Assembly (NCBI GenBank): GCA_965207755.1 | Contig: OZ242297.1 | Location: 3,780,844 to 3,844,843 of the forward strand | From: Aldehydirespirator sp028819505 | Lineage (GTDB): Bacteria; Actinomycetota; Acidimicrobiia; Acidimicrobiales; Aldehydirespiratoraceae | Direction of reading: 5' to 3' | Length of the DNA: 64,000 nt | Shown here: piece by piece, positions 43,171 through 51,144 of the stretch | Layout of the letters: the number at the start of each line of letters is the position of its first letter | Position numbering within the stretch: position 1 is the first letter of the stretch | Program-made: the position numbers and the translations under genes | The notes under the pieces: model-generated | What the model saw: the letters and a program-made list of their open reading frames with translations, nothing else | What the model was told of the DNA's origin: nothing | Databases searched by the model: none

Positions 43171-44628
43171 ATGACCGAGACGATGTTCCCTGACAGCGCT
43201 CCAGCGGTGGTGCAGTCCGCGCCCAGCCGGTTCGACTCCTACGACACCGCCGACCTGTGGCGCAAGGACGTGGACCACTACATCCACCCCTTCACCGACT
43301 TCGCCGTCTGGGGGGACGAGGGCGCCCTGGTGATGGCCGAGTCCGAGGGCGCCTACGTCTACGACTCCGACGGCAAGCGCTACCTCGACGCCCAGGGCGG
43401 GCTGTGGTGCGTCAACGCCGGCTACGGCCGGGCCGAGATCGCCGACGCCATGGCCGAGCAGGCCCGCAAGCTGGCCTACTACTCGCCGTTCACCAACACC
43501 ACCTCGGTGCCGGGCGCCTCCCTGGCCCACAAGCTGGCCTCCCTGGCGCCGGGAGACCTCAACCATGTGTTCTTCGGCCTGTCCGGGTCGGACGCCAACG
43601 ACACCGCTGTGAGGATCATCCACTTCTACTTCAACCGTCTCGGCCAGCCCGGCAAGAAGACCATCATCACCAGAGTCAACGGCTACCACGGCTCCAGCTA
43701 CCTGGCCATGTCGCTCACCGGGGTGGCCTACGACCACATCGGCTTCGACATCATCGGCGAGCCGCTCATCACACGGGTGGAGGGCCCCGACGTCTACCGG
43801 CGGTCCGACGGCATGACCCCGGAGGAGTACACCGACCACCTCGTCGACGAGTTCAGGGCCAAGGTCGAGGAGCTGGGCGCCGAGAACGTGGCCGCCTTCT
43901 TCGCCGAGCCGATCATGGGCGCCGGCGGGGTGCTGGTGCCGCCCCCCGGCTACCTGCCCAGGATGCGGGAGGCCTGCCACCAGTTCGGGATCCTCTACGT
44001 CTCCGACGAGGTGGTGACCGCCTTCGGCCGGCTCGGCCACTTCTTCGCCAGCGACGACGTCTTCGACATCCAGCCCGACATCATCAGCACCGCCAAGGGG
44101 CTCACGTCCGGGTACGCGCCGCTGTCGGCCAGCCTGCTCTCCGACGAGATCTACGACGTGATCTCGGTGCCCCAGGCGCCCGGCGCGGAGTTCGCCCACG
44201 GCTACACCTACTCGGGGCACCCGGTGTCGTGCGCGGCCGCGCTGGCCAACATCGAGATCCTCGAGCGTGAGGACCTGTGCGGCCACGTGCGCCGGGTAGG
44301 CCCCTACTTCGAGGAGCGTCTGCGCACCCTCAGCGACCTGCCCATCGTCGGCGACATCCGCGGCAAGTGCTTCATGATGTGCGTGGAGAACGTGGCCGAC
44401 AAGGCCACCAAGGAGATGTTCCCGCCGGAGGTGGAGATCGGCCGGCGCATCTCCGACGCCTGCGACGCCCGGGGCCTGCTGGTGCGGCCCATAGGACGCC
44501 TCAACGTGCTGTCGCCGCCGCTGGTCCTCACCACCGATCAGATCGACTGGCTGGTCGACACGCTGCGGGCCGGCATCGAGGAGGTCATGGCCGGCCTCGA
44601 GCGCGAGGGCCTCTGGAGCACCGGCTGA
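43171..44628 (+). CDS. Class III aminotransferase (omega-amino acid/taurine:pyruvate type)
   Basis: 485 aa PLP enzyme. YDSDGKRYLDAQGGLWCVN opening; GLSGSDANDTAVRI binds phosphate; GYHGSSYLAMSLTG; FFAEPIMGAGGVLVPPPGY; SDEVVTAFGRLG with the PLP-ring Asp; Lys in ISTAKGLTSGYAPLSA forms the Schiff base. The length and N-terminal extension fit omega-amine or taurine--pyruvate aminotransferases. Proximity to a YeiH exporter favours taurine-like substrates, but no Xsc or Ald gene is in the window. ATG start preceded by GAGGAGAG. Confidence 0.88.
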   Translation: MTETMFPDSAPAVVQSAPSRFDSYDTADLWRKDVDHYIHPFTDFAVWGDEGALVMAESEGAYVYDSDGKRYLDAQGGLWCVNAGYGRAEIADAMAEQARKLAYYSPFTNTTSVPGASLAHKLASLAPGDLNHVFFGLSGSDANDTAVRIIHFYFNRLGQPGKKTIITRVNGYHGSSYLAMSLTGVAYDHIGFDIIGEPLITRVEGPDVYRRSDGMTPEEYTDHLVDEFRAKVEELGAENVAAFFAEPIMGAGGVLVPPPGYLPRMREACHQFGILYVSDEVVTAFGRLGHFFASDDVFDIQPDIISTAKGLTSGYAPLSASLLSDEIYDVISVPQAPGAEFAHGYTYSGHPVSCAAALANIEILEREDLCGHVRRVGPYFEERLRTLSDLPIVGDIRGKCFMMCVENVADKATKEMFPPEVEIGRRISDACDARGLLVRPIGRLNVLSPPLVLTTDQIDWLVDTLRAGIEEVMAGLEREGLWSTG

Positions 44629-44813
44629 GGATCGCGGCGTTCGCGCCGTTAGCCTGTGGATATCCAGTCGGGACGTCCGGCTGGCGGGTTCGCAGACGGG
44701 TGTTGGTTCTTCCGGTCATGGTGAACCAAACCCGAGACATCCGCCAGGCCTCCTGATTCCTGAGGCGCCACCGAACCCTGTTATTCGCCTGCGTGACGCG
44801 GGCAAGGAGAAAT

Positions 44814-46169
44814 ATGTCCCCCACCTTCGCCCAGTTGGGCGTCCCCGATCACATAGGCCGCGCCCTCGCGCAGCGCGGTATCGTCGAGCCCTTCGAGATC
44901 CAGTCGGCCGTCCTGGCCGACGCCCTGGCCGGAAACGACATCTGCGGCCGCGCTCCCACCGGGTCCGGAAAGACGCTGGCCTTCGGCATCCCGCTCGTGG
45001 CCAACGTCGACCGGGCCGGACCGCACAAGCCCAAGGCGCTGGTGCTGGCCCCGACCCGCGAGCTCGCCGATCAGATCATGACCGAGATCCGGTCATTCGC
45101 CGTCGGCGTCCGTGTGGCCGTCGTCTACGGCGGCGTGGGCTACGACGCCCAGCGCAGGGCGCTGCGCCGGGGCGTCGACATCCTGGTGGCCTGCCCCGGA
45201 CGCCTCGAGGACCTGATCGACCAGCGTGAGGTCAGCCTGTCCGCAGTGGACAGGATCGTCATAGACGAGGCCGACCGGATGGCCGACATGGGGTTCATCC
45301 CCGCCGTGCGGCGCCTGCTCGACCAGACCGCGCCGGAGCCGCAGACGATGCTGTTCTCAGCCACGCTCGACGGTGATGTGGCGTCGCTCACCCGCGACTA
45401 CCAGCATCGCCCCGTGCGATACGAGATCGGTGAGGAGACGCCCGACGTGGTCGCGGCCGACCATCTGTTCTGGAACGTGTCCAGCACCGAACGCACCGAG
45501 GTCGCTGCCGAGGTGGTGTCGGCCGCCGGCTCGGCGATCGTGTTCTGCCGGACCCGTCACGGCTGCGACCGGCTGGCCCGCCGGTTCGACCGGATCGGTG
45601 TTCGCGCCGCCGCGATCCACGGGGGCCGGAGCCAGAACCAGCGCACCCGGGCACTGCAGGCCTTCGCGTCCGGCAGGGTGGAGGCGCTGATTGCGACCGA
45701 CGTCGCCGCCCGCGGCATCCATGTCGAGGGCGTGAGCGCCGTGATCCACTACGACCCCCCCGGCGACCACAAGACCTACCTCCATCGCTCGGGGCGCACC
45801 GCAAGGGCCGGCAGAGGCGGTGTCGTGGTCTCGCTCGTGCAGCCCGGCCAGGTCAAGGAGTTACGGCACATGCAGCGCGAACTGGACCTGCAGCAGCCGC
45901 TCACCGATGTGGATCTCAACGCCGTCCGGTCGCTCGACGGTGGAGCGAGCCGCCTCATGGAGCCAGCGGTGACCGCGGGTCCAACCCGTCAACCCGCAGT
46001 CGACTCACAGCCGCGACGCGCCGTCAGCAGGCCGGGACAACCGAATGCCAAACAGCGATCTCGCAAGCCCGAGGGTGGGAGAGCCAAGAACCGCTCCCGG
46101 CGCCGGCGGAGCAACCGGCGACCACTGCCTACTGCCGCCAAGCGGCCGATGGCCAAGACACGCGCCTGA
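44814..46169 (+). CDS. DEAD-box RNA helicase
   Basis: 451 aa. Q motif IVEPFEIQSAVL; motif I APTGSGKT at 47-54; Ia PTRELA; Ib CPGRL; motif II DEAD (IVIDEADRMADMGF); III SAT; V ATDVAARGIHVEG; VI HRSGRTARAG. The last 90 residues are a basic Arg/Lys/Ser/Pro-rich tail, as in RNA-binding helicases of cold adaptation and ribosome assembly. ATG preceded by AAGGAGAA. The 185-bp leader contains a 7-bp stem (TTGGTTC/GAACCAA, near 44704-44730) that could fold in the mRNA. Confidence 0.92.
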   Translation: MSPTFAQLGVPDHIGRALAQRGIVEPFEIQSAVLADALAGNDICGRAPTGSGKTLAFGIPLVANVDRAGPHKPKALVLAPTRELADQIMTEIRSFAVGVRVAVVYGGVGYDAQRRALRRGVDILVACPGRLEDLIDQREVSLSAVDRIVIDEADRMADMGFIPAVRRLLDQTAPEPQTMLFSATLDGDVASLTRDYQHRPVRYEIGEETPDVVAADHLFWNVSSTERTEVAAEVVSAAGSAIVFCRTRHGCDRLARRFDRIGVRAAAIHGGRSQNQRTRALQAFASGRVEALIATDVAARGIHVEGVSAVIHYDPPGDHKTYLHRSGRTARAGRGGVVVSLVQPGQVKELRHMQRELDLQQPLTDVDLNAVRSLDGGASRLMEPAVTAGPTRQPAVDSQPRRAVSRPGQPNAKQRSRKPEGGRAKNRSRRRRSNRRPLPTAAKRPMAKTRA

Positions 46170-46434
46170 CCCCTTCGACAGCCTGCCCGCTCGGCCGCGT
46201 ATCCGAAGCTCGCGTGGTCATTGGCCGCGCTGACCTTCGGGCTTCCGGGCCGTGTCAGGCTGTGTCGGCCTGTGCGAGAACATGCCTCTGACGTGTCGTT
46301 TCGCGGATTCGCCATGCTGGACCGTGCCTGTGGATAACGGGCGCTTCGTCCATTAGAAGCCCGACGCTGGCCTTCTGTAGCTATGGAGTCTCATTGCGGC
46401 GCCGAACCCTCCGGAGGAGGTGGGTATCGACTAC

Positions 46435-46479
46435 GTGCTCGTCACACCCTGCCAATATGATCAGGACATAACACCCTGA
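46435..46479 (+). CDS. Possible 14-aa micro-peptide
   Basis: Frame GTG-LVTPCQYDQDITP-TGA. GGAGGAGG lies about 14 nt upstream (a longer start at 46420 would be too close to it). The stop lies in a 7-bp hairpin (CTGAGCG/CGCTCAG). Coding status is unproven. Confidence 0.25.
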   Translation: MLVTPCQYDQDITP

Positions 46480-46500
46480 GCGCTTCGCCGCTCAGGACCC

Positions 46501-46526
46501 GGGGCCCCTCGCTTGCGAGGGGCCCC
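46501..46526 (+). terminator. Strong GC hairpin terminator
   Basis: GGGGCCCCTCG-CTTG-CGAGGGGCCCC, an 11-bp perfect stem with a four-base loop, followed by TGTCATTT. Preceded by a second hairpin at 46476-46495. On the minus strand it follows the NYN gene directly, so it can serve both converging units. Confidence 0.7.
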
Positions 46527-46528
46527 TG

Positions 46529-47290
46529 TCATTTCCACAGCGCCGGTCGGCTCAGTGTCGTAGGTGACCCCGGCACCCTCACCTCGTCGGGCATCTGGCA
46601 CTGCACCAACAGTTCAGGACGAATTGGCTTCGCCCACGACGAGACCCTCGCCAAATCACGCGAGACTGTCCCCATTGGGCTGAACACGCCGACGTGGTGT
46701 CCATCCTCGACAGCGAGTTCTATCGCGGGGCGAAGATCCGAGTCGTTCGACACGACGAGCGCGCGGTCACAAGCACCTCGGTAGAAGTCGCGCAGCAGAT
46801 GCGATGCGATAGCGACATCGGTGAACTTCTCCTGCGGCAACTCGACAAGCGCCTTCCACGGCCGCGACTCATGGGTCGCGAAGTGGGCACCGTAGTCGTC
46901 GAGCATCTTTGCCGGCGGCGGTGGCCGGAACCGGTCCTCCCAGTTCCTCCTCGACGAGACCGCCCGCCAGTTGTCCGGAACCTTGAACTTCCCCTCCAGC
47001 ACTTCGACGCCGGTCGCGCGGATCGCCCGGATGAGCACACGCTGGCGCCGCGGCGCGTCCGAGTCCTCTGAGGCCTTCGCTGAGATCTGAGACGTGAAGT
47101 ACTTCACCTTGCTCACACCGTCGCCGCTGGGAACGAGGCGATCAGCCAGGGCATTGAAATCGATCCATTTCGTATCCGGACGATCGCGTACCGCCGCATA
47201 GAAGTTCAACCCATCGACGTACACGATCCAGCGCGCGCCGGTCGGAGCTTCCCTGGTCACTCGGCCAGCCCCCGAATCAGTCGGCTCCAC
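46529..47290 (-). CDS. NYN-domain nuclease (LabA/PIN-like)
   Basis: 253 aa. WIVYVDGLNFYAAV carries the first catalytic Asp; KYFTSQISAKASEDSDAPRR; then EKFTDVAIASHLLRDFYRG (DVxI Asp) and RALVVSNDSDLRPAIELAVE (SNDSDL acidic site). These are the NYN hallmarks of RNA-processing nucleases. A Pro-rich loop sits in the middle. Probably a single-gene unit ending at the strong hairpin; 46 bp separate it from the upstream methyltransferase. Confidence 0.85.
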   Translation of the reverse strand: MEPTDSGAGRVTREAPTGARWIVYVDGLNFYAAVRDRPDTKWIDFNALADRLVPSGDGVSKVKYFTSQISAKASEDSDAPRRQRVLIRAIRATGVEVLEGKFKVPDNWRAVSSRRNWEDRFRPPPPAKMLDDYGAHFATHESRPWKALVELPQEKFTDVAIASHLLRDFYRGACDRALVVSNDSDLRPAIELAVEDGHHVGVFSPMGTVSRDLARVSSWAKPIRPELLVQCQMPDEVRVPGSPTTLSRPALWK

Positions 47291-47336
47291 ACCACTCGAT
47301 GGTCCTGCGCGACAACAAACGGGGCGGCGCCGTGCT

Positions 47337-48158
47337 TCAGCCGGCCGGCCGGACAGCGACCACCTCGCCGTTTAGCCAGGCCCAGAAGCCGCTGGGGTGG
47401 TCGGCCCAGCGACGGAAGGCGGCCGATATCGCCACAAGGTCGCCCCGCATCGCGAACCCGCCGTCTGTGGCGTGCTGGGCGAAATCACTGTCGGTCACCC
47501 GCAGGGCCCACATGGCTCCCCACAGCTCGCGGCCTGCCGCGTCGGCGTGGATGGTGGTGCTGGCCGTGACCACGGGATCCACGAAACCGGCTGCTCTAAC
47601 CCAACCAGGCAGGAAGCGCCCGGCGCGGGGCTCGCCGCCGTTGCTCCTCGCGACCTCCTGGTACAGGCGGAGCCAGTGCTCGATGGCCGGTTCGACCGGA
47701 GCATGGACCATGGTCTGGTAGTCGGAGTCGCGCACCGCCACCAGCCCGCCGGGGCGCAGCACTCGCCGGGCCTCCCGCAGCGCCCGGACCGGGTCGGACA
47801 GGTGCTGCATCAGCTGGTGGGCGTACACAACGTCGAAGCTCTCGTCGTCGAACGGCATCTCGTAGGCCGAGCCCACCTCGAAGCTGGCGTTGCCGACGCC
47901 CTCCTCACGGGCCCGACGCCGGGCCGACTCGACCACTTGGGCCGAGGCGTCCACCCCGACGACTGTCCGTGCCCGGCGGGCCAGCCCGACGGTGATGGCG
48001 CCGGGGCCGCATCCCATGTCGAGCACCGTGGCGTCGGGCTCGAGGTGGGGCAGCAGGAAGGCGGCGCACACCTCGGCCGTCCTCTGCCGGTAGAACTCGA
48101 GGATGACCTCGTGGTAGCCGTGGGTGTACGTCTCGCCCTCGGGCGGTTCAGCGGTCAC
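47337..48158 (-). CDS. Class I SAM-dependent methyltransferase (UbiE-like)
   Basis: 273 aa from GTG. SAM motif I VLDMGCGPGAITVGLA at about residues 45-60, motif II region VVGVDAS, VVYAHQLMQHLSDPVRAL and RVLRPGGLVAVRD as post motifs. The C-terminal 100 residues form a substrate cap, as in ubiquinone/menaquinone or sterol methyltransferase relatives. Substrate unknown. Confidence 0.88.
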   Translation of the reverse strand: MTAEPPEGETYTHGYHEVILEFYRQRTAEVCAAFLLPHLEPDATVLDMGCGPGAITVGLARRARTVVGVDASAQVVESARRRAREEGVGNASFEVGSAYEMPFDDESFDVVYAHQLMQHLSDPVRALREARRVLRPGGLVAVRDSDYQTMVHAPVEPAIEHWLRLYQEVARSNGGEPRAGRFLPGWVRAAGFVDPVVTASTTIHADAAGRELWGAMWALRVTDSDFAQHATDGGFAMRGDLVAISAAFRRWADHPSGFWAWLNGEVVAVRPAG

Positions 48159-48206
48159 AGGCGGGACAGGCTACGGAGCCCCAGGCCGGTCTCGACCGGC
48201 GTCCCC

Positions 48207-49832
48207 TCACAGGGTGTCGGGGACCGCCTCGTCGTACAGCCAGGCCTCGACCAGTTCCACCGCGTCGGCTCCGGCCATCTCCTCCACCAGCGCGAGGAAC
48301 TCGGCGGTGTTGGTGGTGCCGCCGCCCGACCGGTCGTAGTGGGTCCGCAGGATCTCGAAGAACGTCTCGTCGCCGGTGTGAAGGCGCAGGGCGTGCAGCG
48401 TGGCGGCGCCCCGGAAGTAGACGGTCGGGCCGAACAGGTCCTGGATCTCGATGCCCATCGGCGGTCCGATGCCCTCGGCGGACAGCCACCCGTGAACCCC
48501 GGTCATCGTGTCGTCGAAGTCCGTTGCGAAGTGCTCGGACTCGAACATGAGGTGCAGGTAGGTGGCGAAGCCCTCGTTCAGCCAGATCTCGGTCCAGTCG
48601 TCGGGCGAGGCCGAGTTGCCCAGCCACTGGTGGGCGGCCTCGTGGGCGATGATTCCGGGACCGATGGTGGCCGGCCCGTGGATGGAGAGCGTCTGGTTCT
48701 CGAGCGCCAGCCCGAGCGGGAACGGCATCACGATGGTGCCGTAGGCGTCGAACGGGTAGGGGCCGAGACGCTCCTCCAGGAAGGCGATCACGTCGGGGGT
48801 GACCGACAGCGCCTGCGCCACGTCGGGCGCGGCGCCGCGGGGGACGTAGTCGCGAATGATCGGGCCGCCGTCGTAGAGCGGTCCGTGGTCGATGCGCTCG
48901 AAGTCGCCGATGTACACGGCGGCCAGGTAGGTGGCCATCGGGTCGTTCATGCTCCACGTATAGGTGGTCTTGCCGTCGGAGGTTGTCTCGTCGACGAGCA
49001 GACCGTTCGAGGCGGCAGTTACGCCCTCCGGCACCGTGATCCCGATCTCGTAGGTGGCCTTGTCGGTGGGGTGGTTGTTGGACGGGAACCACGTCATTGA
49101 TCCCGACGGCTCTCCCAGCGTGTAGATCACCCCGTCGCGGTGGAGCCAGCCCATCTCGGAGAACGGCACGCCGGGATCGTCGAGCGTCTCGGGCGAGCCT
49201 GAGTAGGAGACGGCTACTTCGAACCGCGAGCCGTCCGCCAGCGGGCTCGCGGGCCGGACGGTCAGCTCGTGGCCCGACCGCGAGAACTCGGCCCGGGCGC
49301 CGTCGACGGCCACCGAATGGACCTCCAGCCCGGACAGGTCCAGGTTGAACGCCCCGAGGTCCTCGGTTGCTTGAGCGGTGATCGACGTCAGCGCCGAGAC
49401 GGTGTTGGCCGCCGGGTCGACGTCGAGGTCGATCTCGTAGCGGAGGGCGTCGTATCCGCCGTTGCCCAGGAACGGGTAGAAGCCGTCGCCCAGCCCCTCG
49501 GCCCCGGTCGGAGGCACCGTCGTCGTGGCGGCTGCGGTGGCGGACGCGGCGGGCGCGGAAGTGGTTGTCGTGGTGGATGCGGTGGGCGCGGAAGTGGTTG
49601 TCGTGGTGGATGCGGTGGGCGCGGAAGTGGTTGTCGTGGTGGATGCGGTGGGCGCGGAAGTGGCCGTCGATGTTGCTGTGGCCGGAGAGGTTGTCGAGGT
49701 CGGCGGAGAGGTTGTCGTGGACGCCGGCGAGGTCGGCGGGACGGCGTCGGCGGACCCGTCGCCGGGCGTGCCGCCGCAGGCGGTTGCGAGCAGCGCGGCG
49801 ACCAGGATGATCGACCTCACTCGGGGGAGCAC
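48207..49832 (-). CDS. M1-family metallopeptidase lipoprotein
   Basis: 541 aa. Lipoprotein signal with lipobox LLATAC (Cys19). Residues about 20-105 are a Thr/Ser/Pro/Ala linker with three identical SAPTASTTTTT units, probably a glycosylated stalk. The M1 N-terminal beta domain follows, then the zinc site HEAAHQWLGN...LNEGFATYLH (HExxH-x18-E). The usual GAMEN exopeptidase motif is ALENQT here. It lacks the large C-terminal helical domain of full-length M1 enzymes, as is common in short actinobacterial forms. Acts on peptides outside the membrane. Confidence 0.9.
   Translation of the reverse strand: MLPRVRSIILVAALLATACGGTPGDGSADAVPPTSPASTTTSPPTSTTSPATATSTATSAPTASTTTTTSAPTASTTTTTSAPTASTTTTTSAPAASATAAATTTVPPTGAEGLGDGFYPFLGNGGYDALRYEIDLDVDPAANTVSALTSITAQATEDLGAFNLDLSGLEVHSVAVDGARAEFSRSGHELTVRPASPLADGSRFEVAVSYSGSPETLDDPGVPFSEMGWLHRDGVIYTLGEPSGSMTWFPSNNHPTDKATYEIGITVPEGVTAASNGLLVDETTSDGKTTYTWSMNDPMATYLAAVYIGDFERIDHGPLYDGGPIIRDYVPRGAAPDVAQALSVTPDVIAFLEERLGPYPFDAYGTIVMPFPLGLALENQTLSIHGPATIGPGIIAHEAAHQWLGNSASPDDWTEIWLNEGFATYLHLMFESEHFATDFDDTMTGVHGWLSAEGIGPPMGIEIQDLFGPTVYFRGAATLHALRLHTGDETFFEILRTHYDRSGGGTTNTAEFLALVEEMAGADAVELVEAWLYDEAVPDTL
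49558..49656. repeat. Three 33-bp tandem repeats in the M1 stalk
   Basis: An exact 33-bp unit at 49558, 49591 and 49624, in frame, encoding the Thr-rich 11-residue repeats of the lipoprotein linker. Likely variable in number between strains. Confidence 0.95.
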
Positions 49833-49911
49833 TTTGCGCAGCCTATGGGCCCGAGCTGTCCGAGAGCGGAGCGGGCCACCTCCGCCCCCGGGCTGACCCG
49901 CACCGAGAATT

Positions 49912-49948
49912 CCCGAGCGGCCCGAGAGCGGAGCGGACAGGAGCGGGA
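49912..49948 (-). repeat. 38-bp dispersed repeat, copy 6 (variant)
   Basis: CCCGAGCGGCCCGAGAGCGG...GGAGCGGG, reverse orientation, in the gap between the SnoaL-like gene and the M1 gene. Confidence 0.8.
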
Positions 49949-50004
49949 GACACGAGCGGGCGGCTCGGGTGTTTGCCCCGCTGGCTCGGGTGGTTGCCCC
50001 GCTT

Positions 50005-50400
50005 CTAGGCCTGGCCGGTCTGGCGCAGGAAGGTCAGGCTGTCGAAGTAGTCGACCCGGCGCTCGATCAGCCCGCCGGAGACCGTCAGCCGCATCACTCC
50101 TTGGATCTCGATCGGGGCTCCGTCCACTTCGGCCCGCATCACGTAGGCGGCGACCGCCCGGTCGCCCTCGACCACGATGTCGGCGGCATCGTAGGCCAGA
50201 CCCGAGAATGTGGCCAGGAAGTCGGCCAGACGCTCCCGGTACGCCGCCTTGCCGCGGCTTGGCGATCCGAGTGCGCTGGTGTGCTCGTTGACGAAGCCGT
50301 CGCCGACGTGCGCGGCCACCGTCTCAGGATCGCCGGTGGCGAACGAGGCCAGATAGGACGCCGCGACGGCCCGCGTCGCCTCGGCCGCGCCTCCCCCCAC
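50005..50400 (-). CDS. SnoaL/NTF2-like protein
   Basis: 131 aa from GTG. A small alpha+beta cone fold: VAASYLASFATGDPETVAAHVGDGFVNEH, then SRGKAAYRERLADFLATFSGL, AYVMRAEVDGAPIEIQGVMRLTV and RVDYFDSLTFLRQ. Members are polyketide cyclases, isomerases or ligand-binding proteins. Downstream of the VOC gene on the same strand, separated by the duplicated VOC end. Confidence 0.8.
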   Translation of the reverse strand: MGGGAAEATRAVAASYLASFATGDPETVAAHVGDGFVNEHTSALGSPSRGKAAYRERLADFLATFSGLAYDAADIVVEGDRAVAAYVMRAEVDGAPIEIQGVMRLTVSGGLIERRVDYFDSLTFLRQTGQA

Positions 50401-50409
50401 CTCGGATAT

Positions 50410-50447
50410 GTTCAGCGCGTCACGTTCTGGGCGTGCGCGTGGACGCC
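50410..50447 (-). repeat. Extra copy of the VOC gene 3' end
   Basis: 38 bp with four mismatches to 50485-50522, which is the true 3' end of the VOC gene including its stop. The copy still reads GVHAHAQNVTR then stop. Period 75 bp. Confidence 0.85.
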
Positions 50448-50486
50448 GGGTCGGGGCGTCGGCGGGAGCTCCGGCGTCGGTCCCGT

Positions 50487-50957
50487 TCAGTGCATCACCT
50501 TCTGGGCGTGCGCGTAGACGCCCTGGTCGTAGCTGAGCTCGATCATGTTGCCGTCGGGATCGCTGATCATGCAGATGTACCCGATGGGCGCGGGCATGTC
50601 GGTGGGCGGCATGGCCAGGCAGCCCTCGGCCCTGGCCTGCTCGGCGGCGGCGTCGAGCTCCTCCCGGCTGGTCACCTCCACCCCCAGGTGGGCGAAGGGC
50701 GCCAGCGTGGCGATGGGCGCGTCCTTGAACGGGTCGGACTCGGGGAAGAACTGGGCCAGCACCAGGATGAAGGGCTTGTCGGGGGAGTCGTCGTGGCCGA
50801 GCCAGGCGCCGTAGCCGTCGGTGTCCTCCCGTTTGTCCAGCAGTTTGAGCGGGGTGTGGGTGGTGTACCAGTCGATGCTGGCGTGGATGTCGGTGACCCG
50901 CAGGGCCACATGGGTCCAGCGGGCGTGCGGCGGGTGGACTGCGTATGTGTCGGCCAT
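50487..50957 (-). CDS. VOC-family (glyoxalase-like) protein
   Basis: 156 aa. ARWTHVALRVTDIHASIDWY with a metal His, FAHLGVEVTSREELDAAAEQ with a second His, and YICMISDPDGNMIELSYDQG with the Glu: a full set of VOC metal ligands. A lactoylglutathione-lyase-like or dioxygenase role is possible. ATG start with AGGAGTAACC upstream. Its last 36 bp are present again 75 bp downstream. Confidence 0.85.
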   Translation of the reverse strand: MADTYAVHPPHARWTHVALRVTDIHASIDWYTTHTPLKLLDKREDTDGYGAWLGHDDSPDKPFILVLAQFFPESDPFKDAPIATLAPFAHLGVEVTSREELDAAAEQARAEGCLAMPPTDMPAPIGYICMISDPDGNMIELSYDQGVYAHAQKVMH

Positions 50958-51071
50958 GTCCGGTTACTCCTGGGTCCCTCCGTCACCGATGTCGGGCTCG
51001 TCGACGCCGTAGGTCCACTGGCAGCGGCCAATCTAGCATCGCCGCACGATCGAGACGGACCGAGGCTCGGC

Positions 51072-51107
51072 CTCAGCGCAGGCGGGGCTCGTTCCGCTTG
51101 CCTTCCG
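51072..51107 (-). repeat. Extra copy of the enoyl-CoA hydratase gene 3' end
   Basis: 36 bp, one mismatch to 51144-51179 (the true gene end, EGKRTEPRLR and stop). Period 72 bp. The spacer between copies is unrelated sequence. Confidence 0.9.
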
Positions 51108-51144
51108 GCTGACTGGTCGGGGGTGATGAACCCGAGGTACCAGC

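Larger units (their letters stand above)
46170..46528. other. 359-bp convergent region with possible micro-peptide and two hairpins
   Basis: Between the helicase and the NYN gene. The first 150 bp show no feature. GGAGGAGG at 46413-46420 is a strong ribosome-site-like sequence before a 14-codon GTG frame (46435-46479), which runs straight into two hairpins, the second a likely terminator. Confidence 0.5.
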
